DNA of 59,442 nt from Xylanibacter rodentium (GTDB lineage Bacteria > Bacteroidota > Bacteroidia > Bacteroidales > Bacteroidaceae). Positions 7,884 through 17,280 of this stretch are shown here, in pieces. Below the pieces are notes generated by a model. It ran no database searches, was not told the DNA's origin, and worked only from the letters and a program-made list of their open reading frames with translations. The translations under genes and the position numbers were made by a program. The stretch lies in NCBI RefSeq assembly GCF_013166575.1, contig NZ_JABKKE010000022.1, forward strand, positions 1-59,442. Reading direction: 5' to 3'. Within the stretch, counting starts at the first letter, position 1, and each line of letters begins with the position of its first letter.

Positions 7884-7929
7884 AAATAAAAAAAGAGACT
7901 GCATTGTGAGATCATCACGACACAGTCTC
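7884..7929 (-). terminator. Rho-independent terminator of the 7980-11129 operon
   Basis: GAGACTG (7895-7901) pairs with CAGTCTC (7923-7929), followed on the minus strand by a long T-run. It lies about 50 bp past the stop of the preceding lipoprotein gene. Confidence 0.75.
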
Positions 7930-7979
7930 CGTTATGTCAATTCTACATTCTGTTTTAATAGAATACCGATATCCTATTA

Positions 7980-9092
7980 TTAGTTAGTGCCAATACCTCC
8001 GGAGTGTCCTGTAGTATCGTAAGTAACGTTAAGAACATCCACCCTAATGGCACCGTAAACAGTTGCTGTAAACTGTGTATTGCCTGACTTGTATGTTATA
8101 ATTTTCTTGGTCTGGATGACACGGATACGAGCCGAGCCCTCGCCAGTAGAAGAAAGAGTTCCTGTCTTGGCTACATTCGTAAGTTTTGAACCGAACTGAC
8201 TTATCAAGAATGTCTCTGCAATACCATTACGGTTTGAAGATACACCTGCCTTTGCCGTATAATTGAAAGCATTGCTGCCTGCATGTATCAGAATATCTCC
8301 ATCAAAAAGAACTTCTTCCTGCTCTTCAATCTTGATTACACGAGCCATCAGCGAGAATGTCCAGTTTGAGAAGTGATCAACCTTAGCCGAAAGTGTATTT
8401 TGTCCGACACTAATGCTCTTAGCAGGATCGCCTTCTTTATCGTTAGTACACTCGAAACTCAAACCTTCAGCATTCTGAGCTGCAACAGATATTGTAACAG
8501 GCTCGTCAAATCTGGCACCATCGGGCTCGCAGACAGCAACAAGCACATCGTGAGGCTTGTCGTTTTCTACCTTATCCTCTGTAACTTTAGGCTCTTCAGT
8601 AACGGCAACTACATTATACACACCGATACCAAATTTAGCATCATCCGATACACTTTCGTTTGTTTGGGTTATACCTGCAGGGATAACAATCGAAGAGTTA
8701 TTGTTACCGTTTACTTCTGTTTCGCTTGTACTGGCTTCTGCATCAGCAACAGAAGTATTGGAAGTAGGTTTCTTAATCAGAGTAACATCAAGTACAATGT
8801 TCTTGTTTTCACCAAGAACAACGTTGATTGTCTGTGCTACATAACTATCATCAGCAGAAACAACAAGTTCACCATTCTCTTTTGTAGTGAATGTCTTGTC
8901 AACAGGCTTACCGTTGTAAGTCAGTTTTGCATCAGCAGGGTTCGTCTTCACTGTAATTGTGTAAGTAGTCTCAGCAGAAGGAAGAGTTACTTCCGGTTTC
9001 TCGTCGAAAGTAGGATCACTAAAACAAGAACTGAGCAAACTTGTGCTTGCTGCAATCGTAAGGATTCCTAAAAGGAACTTGATTTTTTTCAT
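7980..9092 (-). CDS. Hypothetical lipoprotein with PEGA/ZU5-like segments
   Basis: 370 aa, lipoprotein signal ending in LLSSC (Cys 23). Residues about 43-106 (YTITVKTNPADAKLTYNGK and on) look like a PEGA or carboxypeptidase-regulatory-like β-domain; a Ser/Thr/Glu-rich linker follows; residues about 185-250 (EPDGARFDEPVTISV ... VDHFSNWTF) resemble a ZU5-like β-fold. The C-terminal 110 residues are strand-rich and not recognised. No catalytic residues are evident. It is the third gene of an apparent operon (48-bp gap) with the YjbH-like pair and is followed by a terminator. Probably a surface or periplasmic-facing lipoprotein; function unknown. Confidence 0.6.
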   Translation of the reverse strand: MKKIKFLLGILTIAASTSLLSSCFSDPTFDEKPEVTLPSAETTYTITVKTNPADAKLTYNGKPVDKTFTTKENGELVVSADDSYVAQTINVVLGENKNIVLDVTLIKKPTSNTSVADAEASTSETEVNGNNNSSIVIPAGITQTNESVSDDAKFGIGVYNVVAVTEEPKVTEDKVENDKPHDVLVAVCEPDGARFDEPVTISVAAQNAEGLSFECTNDKEGDPAKSISVGQNTLSAKVDHFSNWTFSLMARVIKIEEQEEVLFDGDILIHAGSNAFNYTAKAGVSSNRNGIAETFLISQFGSKLTNVAKTGTLSSTGEGSARIRVIQTKKIITYKSGNTQFTATVYGAIRVDVLNVTYDTTGHSGGIGTN

Positions 9093-9140
9093 AACCTTTT
9101 TTTATTTTAAAAATTAATACTAAGAATTCTTTATATTCAG

Positions 9141-10346
9141 TCATCTTGATATACCATTCAGGTATCGCTGCAGATTCTGCTCTATGTATTCGGCCTGAAA
9201 ATATCGTGCCGAACGGTTTTCGTCTGCGCGGACAGTATATTCACGCCCCATATTTTCATTGGCATACCTGTAGTTCGAAACCATACTGTATTCCCAATTG
9301 AAATATTCCGGCATCCTCAAACGTATTCTCCCGTTGCGCTTCTGCCGTTTGCCCATCATCGGAATTGCAAAATGGAATCCGGCATTGTGCTCTCCATCTG
9401 TCAGAACACCATATACACCTATTGCATAGTCACCGAAATGACGTGTCACGTCCATCCGTCCTCCATAGTCACCATAAACGAACCTGCCGGCCGTAAGCTG
9501 TACTTGCAAGCGAGAGAATCTCTCATAATAATCAGCTTTTGCCAAAAACGTGAGTTTGTCAGGCTTGACGAAATGATAGCCTTTGTTGTCCACATAAGCC
9601 TCGCCCAAGTATCCCACCTTAAGTTTCAGTCCCAATGCGTCTGTCAGTTGACGACCGGCCTCGACATTCGCTCCCATGAAGTTAGAGTATAGGATTCCAG
9701 CCGCAGCCTTCAGACTCCAGCGTCCTCCTTTCATAAATTCCTGCTCAATATCGGCTATACCGATACGGCAATATCTCAACGTGTTGTCCTTCCGCAGATT
9801 ACCGCCTATCAGCGGTATCACCGGTTGGACCGTTATCCTGCTACCACGCCATAAGGTCGTTTCTATCGACGGTGCTATGGCTACCGCATATTCGTATAGC
9901 ACATCAAAACGATGGTTGTCAATGGACACCTTAGGGTGGAAGGTCACATCTATTTTACCAAACGAATTGCCGTTTTCATCCGTATTGTCAAGGATAGCCA
10001 TTGCATTCTCCACCTCATAGTCAGCCTCCAAAGACCACCTTGAATCTACATGGCTTGCATGTACACATACCTTAGGCACTTTTGAATCGAGTACCACTAT
10101 TTCAAATCTCTCCGCATCGAGATAATATTGCGACAACTGTTCGAGCATGATGCCAAACCCGCGATATGTTCCACGGTAAACAGGATCTTCAAAAGCGGCA
10201 TAGACCACATTGTCTTCCACGCCTACCCTTACATTCTCAAATCCCATGTCCACAAGTCGCGACATGATGTCAACATCCGACTTGGCCATGCAGAGAAATG
10301 TCTTCAACAGCAAAAGAACCAATATGCAATATCTCTTCATCTTCAT
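9141..10346 (-). CDS. YjbH-like outer-membrane protein, larger half
   Basis: 401 aa with an N-terminal signal peptide (core LVLLLLKTFLCMAKS). After an α/β segment (about 25-100) the protein is a run of amphipathic strands typical of a β-barrel, with blocks such as PLIGGNLRKD, GRWSLKAAAGILYSNFMGANVEAGR and YGGRMDVTRHFGDYAIGVYG. The pattern matches the C-terminal part of YjbH (DUF940), an outer-membrane protein linked to exopolysaccharide production in enterobacteria. The N-terminal part is encoded by the preceding gene, 6 bp away. Together the two equal a full-length YjbH. An alternative ATG lies two codons downstream (10340). Confidence 0.6.
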   Translation of the reverse strand: MKMKRYCILVLLLLKTFLCMAKSDVDIMSRLVDMGFENVRVGVEDNVVYAAFEDPVYRGTYRGFGIMLEQLSQYYLDAERFEIVVLDSKVPKVCVHASHVDSRWSLEADYEVENAMAILDNTDENGNSFGKIDVTFHPKVSIDNHRFDVLYEYAVAIAPSIETTLWRGSRITVQPVIPLIGGNLRKDNTLRYCRIGIADIEQEFMKGGRWSLKAAAGILYSNFMGANVEAGRQLTDALGLKLKVGYLGEAYVDNKGYHFVKPDKLTFLAKADYYERFSRLQVQLTAGRFVYGDYGGRMDVTRHFGDYAIGVYGVLTDGEHNAGFHFAIPMMGKRQKRNGRIRLRMPEYFNWEYSMVSNYRYANENMGREYTVRADENRSARYFQAEYIEQNLQRYLNGISR

Positions 10347-10352
10347 ATAATG

Positions 10353-11129
10353 TCAATATTTAATTGTATAAAGATAGCTGAGACCTCCACACACTCCCTC
10401 AAAATCGCGTGTAAGACACATTGCTCTAAGATGTCGGAAAAGCACGACCGATGCCCCGACATTGATTCCTCTGGTATCGTATTCTGCCATTATCTTCAGA
10501 TTGTCAAAAGATATCGGCGAGACAGAAATGCCTCCAAAGACTCCATCATACGTAACACCGTCATCTATAGGATGTGCATAACCCAACGTTGCTCCTACGT
10601 TCACCATGCCGCCCAAACGGACATTCTTGGTAATCACTCCGTATACTGCAGCATATTCACTGTTGCCGTGATCGGAATATATATCATTTACTCCTACCAC
10701 AACACTCGGCCACCATTTACCATCCTTCTCTCTCACAGGCCGCAAACGAAGTGTTGTAGAACGGTCTTGTTGGTAATATCCCATTTTGGGGTTGGTGGCA
10801 CTTTTTCTTGTTTTCCGCAATGTCTCACGAAAAGTTAGTTCGACAAAAGAAAAAGGTGTAAAATTTATATAATAAAGTCCGGTATAGTAGTCATATACGT
10901 CTACCATCATCCTCTTCTGAAGAAGATTCATCCCTCCTTCAAAAGTTCCTTCCGGATTCATTTCCGCAGACGGTATGTTCATTAGTCCTTGTGTTCCTAT
11001 CAACTGCTGAGACATTACGGGTAATTGAAATACCCAAACAGTCCACAAAACAATAAACCACCGGTTACGGACAAATTTTGTCATAACCTCTTTCAACATG
11101 TAATTTCTCATTACAAACGGAGCAGACAT
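10353..11129 (-). CDS. YjbH-like protein, N-terminal half
   Basis: 258 aa from the ATG at 11129 (an in-frame TTG at 11132 directly precedes it; an inner ATG at 11084 would give a tidier signal peptide, MTKFVRNRWF...MSQQ). The mature start QQLIGTQGLMNIPSAEMNPEGT is the hallmark of YjbH N-termini, followed by β-strand repeats (FVELTFRETLR, LRLRPVREKDGKWWPSVVVGV). AGGAG precedes the ATG and a TAATTTTG -7 box lies at 11167-11174. It is translated just before the larger half, so the two probably form one barrel or a two-subunit complex. Confidence 0.6.
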   Translation of the reverse strand: MSAPFVMRNYMLKEVMTKFVRNRWFIVLWTVWVFQLPVMSQQLIGTQGLMNIPSAEMNPEGTFEGGMNLLQKRMMVDVYDYYTGLYYINFTPFSFVELTFRETLRKTRKSATNPKMGYYQQDRSTTLRLRPVREKDGKWWPSVVVGVNDIYSDHGNSEYAAVYGVITKNVRLGGMVNVGATLGYAHPIDDGVTYDGVFGGISVSPISFDNLKIMAEYDTRGINVGASVVLFRHLRAMCLTRDFEGVCGGLSYLYTIKY

Positions 11130-11166
11130 CAAAATATCTTACTCCTACTTAATTCATATTGCCGTT

Positions 11167-11174
11167 GCAAAATT
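11167..11174 (-). promoter_or_regulatory. -7 box upstream of the YjbH-like operon
   Basis: TAATTTTG on the minus strand, 38 bp before the ATG at 11129, with AGGAG in the putative leader. No clear TTTG box at 19-21 bp upstream. Confidence 0.45.
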
Positions 11175-11281
11175 ACACAATTAAATCCGAATATATTCCA
11201 TTAGACATTGTCTTTTTTTATCCTTTCAAAAAAATATCCGCAATTAGCTATATTTTACAAACAATTTGGACAATGCGTAAG

Positions 11282-11315
11282 AAAAAGACCGGTACGGACA
11301 ACATCCGCACCGGTC
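11282..11315 (-). terminator. Rho-independent terminator of the OmpA-family gene
   Basis: An 11-bp GC-rich stem (11287-11297 with 11305-11315) with an 8-nt loop is followed on the minus strand by TTTTT. It lies 32 bp beyond the ompA-like stop codon. Confidence 0.85.
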
Positions 11316-11347
11316 AAAATTATTTTTATTTTTATATGTATACAATA

Positions 11348-12526
11348 TTACTTCACAACAACAGTAGCACGGCGGTTGTAAGAAATCGGTGACAAGGTGT
11401 TAACACCACCTGCAGCAACAATCTCAATGTTATCGCGGTTCACACCCATCTTAACCAATTCATCAGCAACGGTCTCAGCACGCTTCTTGCTGAGTTTCTG
11501 GTTGAATGCAGCACTACCGGTTCTGCTATCGGCATAACCTGTAACAACAATCTTAGAGTTGTTGTCCTTGGCAAGTTCAACGAGATCCTTAACATTCTGA
11601 AGATCCTTTCTTGAAGCAATCTTAGACTTACCTATGTTGAAGAATACAGATACCGGAGCAGCTGCAATTTCCTTAACGACCTTAGTAACTTCTGTCGGTT
11701 TCTGATTAGCCAGCATATCCTTCAACTTGGCATTTTCAGCCTGAGAATCTGCAAGCTGTGCGTTAAGGGCGTCAATCTGGCTCTGTGACAGAGCTTTCAA
11801 TGCCTCTACATCAGGAGTCTTGCTGAAACGTGTCTTACCGATGTTGTAAGTCAAACCTACCTCGACATTGAACATCTGGTCACGGCTGGCAAGTCCCTTC
11901 TTGTTCTCACCCTTGGCACCGTTGTTAACGCCGTCCATGCTTGTCTCCCAAACACCGTAGTTCACGTCAAGGTTAACAGCAAAACGATCGCTAAGACGGA
12001 ATGTGTTGAGGATACCACCATTCAGACCCATGGCATAAGTATTTCCACTCATATTACGGCCCACACCGGCACCTATGTAAGGAATGAAGTTCCAAACACG
12101 CTTCTCATTGTATCCATAGAGCATGTTGCTCAGATTGAAAAGAGCCTGCTCGCTCAATGTCCAATACTTGTTGCCGTTATCCTCTTTATCGACTGCAACA
12201 CCCTCTTTTTCAGCCATTACAGTACGACCCCATACACCATTGAACTTCGTACGGAGACCGAGTCCGGGAGTAAACCACTTACCGAGAGCTACAGAAAAAC
12301 CGAGATTGTTGCGGAAACCTTTGAACGGACTCTTGTCAAGATCCCAACCACGCTCCTGATTGCTATAGAAAGCAGTACCTACTACGTTTGCCTGAACAAA
12401 CCAATTGCTCCAGAATGAATTTGTAGCAACGCTATACTTCATTTCCGGTACAGCAGTCTCAGTGTTCTGAGCCATTGAAGCCACAGAAATGCCGGCAAAA
12501 GCCAGCCCCATTAATAACTTTTTCAT
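11348..12526 (-). CDS. OmpA-family outer-membrane protein
   Basis: 392 aa. A cleavable signal peptide (MKKLLMGLAFAGISVASMAQ) is followed by an N-terminal eight-strand-type β-barrel (about 30-235), a short coiled-coil-like linker (SQSQIDALNAQLADSQAENAKLKDML split over 245-275) and a C-terminal OmpA peptidoglycan-binding domain. The latter shows VVTGYADSRTGSAAFNQKLS and KKRAETVADEL, including the Asp and Arg that grip diaminopimelate. Role: tethers the outer membrane to the cell wall; abundant porin-like protein in Bacteroidales. Single gene with its own promoter and terminator. Confidence 0.93.
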   Translation of the reverse strand: MKKLLMGLAFAGISVASMAQNTETAVPEMKYSVATNSFWSNWFVQANVVGTAFYSNQERGWDLDKSPFKGFRNNLGFSVALGKWFTPGLGLRTKFNGVWGRTVMAEKEGVAVDKEDNGNKYWTLSEQALFNLSNMLYGYNEKRVWNFIPYIGAGVGRNMSGNTYAMGLNGGILNTFRLSDRFAVNLDVNYGVWETSMDGVNNGAKGENKKGLASRDQMFNVEVGLTYNIGKTRFSKTPDVEALKALSQSQIDALNAQLADSQAENAKLKDMLANQKPTEVTKVVKEIAAAPVSVFFNIGKSKIASRKDLQNVKDLVELAKDNNSKIVVTGYADSRTGSAAFNQKLSKKRAETVADELVKMGVNRDNIEIVAAGGVNTLSPISYNRRATVVVK

Positions 12527-12571
12527 ACCTATACTAAATTATACATTAAACAATATGCACTTTTGGTTGTG

Positions 12572-12603
12572 CAAAAGTAAATAATTATTTTTGAATAACC
12601 AAT
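12572..12603 (-). promoter_or_regulatory. Promoter of the OmpA-family gene
   Basis: ATTG (12600-12603), 20 bp, TACTTTTG (12572-12579) on the minus strand. The leader would be about 40 nt. Confidence 0.65.
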
Positions 12604-12763
12604 TAAATAACAAGGAAAATCATTTTAAGTCACAATAAAAAATCATAAAAGACCATTTTATATAATATGTGCATATTTTTTTTGAATATCATTCGACAAT
12701 TTAGAATGTTAAAGACGACACCAACACAAAGGATTCCGGTGTTCATGTCTTGAAATAATATAT

Positions 12764-13130
12764 AAGTTGGTCAACAAAATTAAACTACATAATAGTCCGG
12801 ATATAGGATGGATGCGCCTTGAAAAGGCAGCAAGCACATAACCCGGGGCTGAGCGCAGCGGCACCCCGGGTATCATGTTCAATTATCCTATTCGTCTTGA
12901 AAGGGCAAAAGCATTAATTATCAGATAATTACATTTTTCATATCCCATATGTTTTTATGCTTTTGCCCTTGCAGGGCGCAGGGATTGTCGATGTCGATTC
13001 CCGGGGTGCCGCTGCGCTCTGCCCCGGGCTATGTGCTTGTTGCCCCGTTGGGGCGCGTTCTGTCAGGGAGCTTTCTGTCAGGGTACGTTCTGTCCAGAGG
13101 ATGATATAGTTTAATTTTATTGACTAACTT
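12764..13130. repeat. MITE-like palindromic element, copy 1 (family B)
   Basis: A 367-bp gene-free element with 24-bp terminal inverted repeats (12764-12787 and 13107-13130, 22 of 24 positions matching). Inside, two nested palindromes use the core CCCGGGGTGCCGCT and the motif GGGCAAAAGCA. A second copy lies at 46429-46724. It fills most of the 676-bp gap between the OmpA-family gene and mutL; the rest of that gap is plain AT-rich sequence. No transposase is present. As RNA the element would fold into one long hairpin. Confidence 0.85.
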
Positions 13131-13202
13131 CTTTTTATTTCCAAGCAAACCATATGAAACTCTAAAAACTTGCGACACCTTATCCCCATAAAGCCCTAAA
13201 AA

Positions 13203-15194
13203 CTACCCTAAAAGCTTCTCAATATCACGCTGAGGGAGTATACATATGATAGATTTGCCATCAGGGGTATAATTAACATTCGAGCATGCAAACAATTCGT
13301 TGACAATGCTCTCCATCTCCACATTGCCGAGCACCTGTCCATGCGGAATAGCCGCAGTGCGTGCAATGCACAAAGCCAGCGACTTGTTTATCTCTTCAAG
13401 TGAAGTGCTTCCGCTGTCCACCGCATCACTAACCATATTATGAAGCAACGCCACGTAGTCCAATCCCTCTATACCGGTAGGAATGCCGTTGACGGCATAA
13501 CTGTTGCCTCCAAGGTCGGTAAGTTCAAATCCGATATTGGCAAGTTCCGGAATAATCTTATCAAGTACAATCCTTTCCGACGGCGAGAACTGCACCACTT
13601 CTGGAAACAAGACCCTTTGGGTGCTTGACGCACACGACTCCATTCTGGCCAGACAGCGTTCGTAACGTATACGCATATCTGCACGTTGCTGGTCTATAAT
13701 CATCAATCCCGACTTCACGGCTGTCATGATGAAACGTCCCTTATACTGATAATGAACCGGCGATTTCTCAGCTATCAAATCATTGGCGTATTTATCGGCC
13801 GGCAAACCATATTGTAACGGTTCTGTCGGCATACCGGCCGGCAACTCGTCATATCCTACATCAGTCAAAGGTTCACCGTTACCGTCATCGCCTGTATACA
13901 ATCCGCCGAAGATGACATTTCCGTCATCGGAATTCATCCCTTCCGATTCGTTTTCCAGACCGGAATATCTACTGCCGACAGCCTCTGCCCCAAACAAGTC
14001 TATATCCTTTGGCGGTTCCTTACTGAGTCTTTCGTACATATCGTCGTTCCAACTCTTAGACGACTCTCCCCGTACGGAAACACGTGTCTGAAAAGGATTG
14101 TAAGACGAATTGTATTCCGGAGACGGCGGTTCGACGTCCTTTGTCGGGTCATATACAGGAATCTCCGGTTTGCCTTCCGTATCAAAATCAATCGACGGCA
14201 CTTCGCAGAATTTTCCTATAGAATCCTTCACTGCAGCAGTGATAATCTGCCATACGGCCTGCTCGTTCTCAAATTTGATTTCCGTCTTTGTGGGATGTAT
14301 ATTTACGTCGATATCGGCAGGATCAACGTCAAGATAAATAAAATACGGCACTTGCGTACCGGCAGGAGTCAGACGGTCAAAAGCGTTCATCACAGCCTTG
14401 TGAAAATAGGCATGCTTCATATATCTGCCATTTACAAAGAAATACTCGTGGGCACCCTTCTTGCGGGCAGATTCCGGTTTACCCACATATCCGCTGATAC
14501 GGCATATTGCCGTGTCCACACCTACGGGTAATATGCTATGCCCGAAACGTTTGCCGAAGACGTCTATGATTCTCTGACGCAGACTGCCGGCACGCAGGTT
14601 GAGCACCTCATTTCCGTTACTGTGCAGAGAGAAGCTGATTTCAGGATATACCAATACGATACGTTCAAAGGCCGTCATGATGTTGTTGAGCTCCGTAGCG
14701 TTGGTTTTTAGAAACTTACGGCGTGCGGGCACATTAAAAAAGATATTCTCCACAAGAAAATTACACCCTACAGCACATGATACCGGCTCCTGCCCTGTCA
14801 CCTTCGATCCCGAGATGGATATATGCGTACCTACCTCGTCACTCTCCATCCTTGTCTTCAACTCTACCTGAGCCACCGCTGCAATAGAAGCAAGAGCCTC
14901 GCCGCGAAATCCCATGGTATGCAGGGCGAACAAATCGTCGGCCTTGCGTATCTTCGACGTGGCATGACGCTCAAAAGCCAGGCGCGCGTCGGTCTCCGAC
15001 ATGCCTTTGCCGTCGTCTATAACCTGAATAGATGTACGCCCGGCATCCACCACAAGCACGCGGATAGTATGTGCACCGGCATCAATGGCATTCTCCACAA
15101 GTTCCTTAACGACCGATGCCGGACGCTGTATCACTTCACCGGCAGCAATCTGATTGGCCACCGAATCCGGCAGCAGTTGTATAACATCACTCAT
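13203..15194 (-). CDS. mutL: DNA mismatch repair protein MutL
   Basis: 663 aa. The N-terminal GHKL ATPase is complete: [12 protein letters not shown] (Glu31, Asn35), DDGKGM, RHATSKI and [11 protein letters not shown] transducer domain follows, then a low-complexity linker (about 365-460) and the C-terminal dimerisation domain. The C-terminal segment reads [14 protein letters not shown] where endonuclease-type MutL has DQHAxxxE, and the terminal CPHGRP-type motif is absent, so nicking activity is not expected. Role: couples MutS mismatch recognition to repair. Downstream of ostA-like and a small membrane protein gene on the same strand. Confidence 0.97.
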   Translation of the reverse strand: MSDVIQLLPDSVANQIAAGEVIQRPASVVKELVENAIDAGAHTIRVLVVDAGRTSIQVIDDGKGMSETDARLAFERHATSKIRKADDLFALHTMGFRGEALASIAAVAQVELKTRMESDEVGTHISISGSKVTGQEPVSCAVGCNFLVENIFFNVPARRKFLKTNATELNNIMTAFERIVLVYPEISFSLHSNGNEVLNLRAGSLRQRIIDVFGKRFGHSILPVGVDTAICRISGYVGKPESARKKGAHEYFFVNGRYMKHAYFHKAVMNAFDRLTPAGTQVPYFIYLDVDPADIDVNIHPTKTEIKFENEQAVWQIITAAVKDSIGKFCEVPSIDFDTEGKPEIPVYDPTKDVEPPSPEYNSSYNPFQTRVSVRGESSKSWNDDMYERLSKEPPKDIDLFGAEAVGSRYSGLENESEGMNSDDGNVIFGGLYTGDDGNGEPLTDVGYDELPAGMPTEPLQYGLPADKYANDLIAEKSPVHYQYKGRFIMTAVKSGLMIIDQQRADMRIRYERCLARMESCASSTQRVLFPEVVQFSPSERIVLDKIIPELANIGFELTDLGGNSYAVNGIPTGIEGLDYVALLHNMVSDAVDSGSTSLEEINKSLALCIARTAAIPHGQVLGNVEMESIVNELFACSNVNYTPDGKSIICILPQRDIEKLLG

Positions 15195-15212
15195 TGTCGA
15201 ATCTTTTTTATT

Positions 15213-15461
15213 TCACATAAACAAATCCCCCGTAATCAGCCAATGCATCAACAGCAACATAGCCGCTATAAGAACAATAAGAACAATGTTGTTCTTCCGG
15301 CCTTCACGCTCCTTGATGCGACGCAAATGTCCGGTGCTTCCGGCAAACACACCACGCAGCCTGTCCCTGTCCGCAACATCCGGCCGAGACATACCGAGTT
15401 CACGCATGGCACGCTCCTCCAGGGCCTTCAACCTTTCCTTACGTTCATCAGAATATATCAT
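15213..15461 (-). CDS. Small C-terminally anchored membrane protein
   Basis: 82 aa starting at the ATG at 15461 (the frame is open further upstream but overlaps the OstA-like gene). The first 55 residues are charged and probably helical (MIYSDERKERLKALEERAMR), then one transmembrane segment (NNIVLIVLIAAMLLLMHWLI) ends the protein. No family recognised. It sits 28 bp after the OstA-like stop and 18 bp before mutL, so it is part of that operon. The orientation with a cytosolic N-terminal helix is inferred from the charge distribution. Confidence 0.65.
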   Translation of the reverse strand: MIYSDERKERLKALEERAMRELGMSRPDVADRDRLRGVFAGSTGHLRRIKEREGRKNNIVLIVLIAAMLLLMHWLITGDLFM

Positions 15462-15489
15462 CACATGATGATACCCCCTTGGACGTCTG

Positions 15490-17280
15490 TTACAGAATAT
15501 CCCCATCGGCAGCGGTCTGTTCGGATTTGTTTGCAGGAGTTTCATCTTGTTCCGCCGGTTCTGACACAGCCGTGCCTGCCCCGGCCGGCTCTTTATCCGC
15601 AGCACTGCCATTGTCCCCAAATCTCCTCAGCGGTGCCTCACGGCGTTTTTCCTCTTTCAGTTCCGTGCCGGCTTTCTTTCCGCGCCAGTTGAATATATCA
15701 TTCTTGTCAATCGGACGAATATAATCAAACCACGCATAGTTCGGCAGAAATTTCCTTTCGGGAGGAATCTGCGACATAGGATACAGAGTTCCCTCGGCCT
15801 TTGGCATCCAGATACGCTTCATCTTACGGTTCTCAAGAAACATCCTCAGTTTGCTGGTCTCCGTATAATTAAGTCCTATAAGCATACTGTCGCTCTCGTC
15901 GACCGGATAATACACTATCAGCACATTATCGTCAGCCTCTGCCTCATATATCTCTCCGTTTCTGAAAAAGGCAAACATCTCTCTCGACGCTACCTGATTA
16001 TAATGTACCGAGTCAGGCATCTGCTCCACAGAAAGCGCCTGTCCTATAACGTGGGCACGGTCTATCGTAGAATCACGCATATACACCTTTATCACCTCGC
16101 CAAGCAGCTGCTGGCTGAGATTCCATACAATGGGGTCGCGATACATCGTAAGACACGAGTCCTGGCTGTTGAACACCATTGAGTCGCACACAGCCTGCAC
16201 GTCGGTACGGTACGCCCGCACCTTGTTGTAGGCATGAATCTTGCGGTATACGGAATCGGTATTGATGTTGAACGTATAAATCTTGAATGTGTCGGCGTGC
16301 ATATACAACGTGTCCGCCTGCGAGAAATCCATAGCCACGGCCCGCTTGGTCGACATGCCGTAACCCGTCTGTTCATTATAGAAACAATAATCACCTGTGA
16401 GTCTGTTACGGTTTACCGTATCTGTATACACTACATTTCCAAAAGCCTCGCTCGTGCCGTTCACCTTGTCGTAATACACGCTGTCCCCGATGATTACCTT
16501 TCCTCCGTCGCGCACCACCGACCGCCCGTACAGTTCGGCCTGTTCGCTCTTCGTGTTGTAATATCCGTCCTCGGTATATATACGGCTGCTGCCCGACACC
16601 ACCTCCGACGGGCCAAGCACATGAGCCCTTGAAATGTTCATGTCGTAATAAAGAGTATCAGACGTAAGCACATAGTCCTTACCGCGCAACTTCACACTAT
16701 AGTTGAACAATGCCATCTTCGTACCTGTATTATATTCTCCCCAGTCGGATGTAAGAACACTGCCGTTGTCCACGAGTTTCCCCCCCTCGAAGAAATAGCC
16801 TATGCCATATAGCCTGTCAAAATTAAGACTATCCGTATAGAGCGTAGACTCCCGGTTTTTCAACACCACATTGTAACGTGCCTGACACATCTGCTCGTTG
16901 CCGTCATAGTAAGCATAGTCACTGAAGAGTGACAGAGTGTCCCCTTGATACATCTTCACATTGTTGAAAGCCTCGAACGAGTTTGTATTCTCGTAAAAAT
17001 GGGCACTGTCACAATATAGTATGGCTCCCTGATGACGGAATGACACGTTTCCGTTCAGAATCTGTGCGTCAGGGTTGATATACTTGTTGTAGCTCAATTC
17101 GTCCGAATGCAGCAGATAAACCCTGTTGTCTTCATATTTGGGTGCGGGGGGGGGGCCGGTGCGCTTTTTCCTAACCGGCTGCCCAGACCAGACCGTACAT
17201 AGTCCAAACAGGCACAGAATCACTACAAGAATGACTCTATGCCCGCAGAACAAATAATTTGTCATTATTTTCAATATCAT
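15490..17280 (-). CDS. OstA/LptA-like protein (LPS transport family)
   Basis: 596 aa from the ATG at 17280, which overlaps the upstream TGA as ATGA; an in-frame TTG at 17289 is less likely. A signal-anchor (VILVVILCLFGLCTVW) is followed by repeated OstA-type β-jellyroll units: LLHSDELSYNK, LNGNVSFRHQGAILYCDSAHFYEN, and further D-x-hydrophobic-Y-D repeats to about residue 430. This matches the LptA/LptD N-terminal fold that carries LPS across the periplasm. The C-terminal 100 residues are Pro/Glu/Ala-rich and low complexity. A run of ten C bases lies in codons about 40-44 (PPP). Translationally coupled to the SurA-like gene, fitting outer-membrane assembly. Confidence 0.8.
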   Translation of the reverse strand: MILKIMTNYLFCGHRVILVVILCLFGLCTVWSGQPVRKKRTGPPPAPKYEDNRVYLLHSDELSYNKYINPDAQILNGNVSFRHQGAILYCDSAHFYENTNSFEAFNNVKMYQGDTLSLFSDYAYYDGNEQMCQARYNVVLKNRESTLYTDSLNFDRLYGIGYFFEGGKLVDNGSVLTSDWGEYNTGTKMALFNYSVKLRGKDYVLTSDTLYYDMNISRAHVLGPSEVVSGSSRIYTEDGYYNTKSEQAELYGRSVVRDGGKVIIGDSVYYDKVNGTSEAFGNVVYTDTVNRNRLTGDYCFYNEQTGYGMSTKRAVAMDFSQADTLYMHADTFKIYTFNINTDSVYRKIHAYNKVRAYRTDVQAVCDSMVFNSQDSCLTMYRDPIVWNLSQQLLGEVIKVYMRDSTIDRAHVIGQALSVEQMPDSVHYNQVASREMFAFFRNGEIYEAEADDNVLIVYYPVDESDSMLIGLNYTETSKLRMFLENRKMKRIWMPKAEGTLYPMSQIPPERKFLPNYAWFDYIRPIDKNDIFNWRGKKAGTELKEEKRREAPLRRFGDNGSAADKEPAGAGTAVSEPAEQDETPANKSEQTAADGDIL

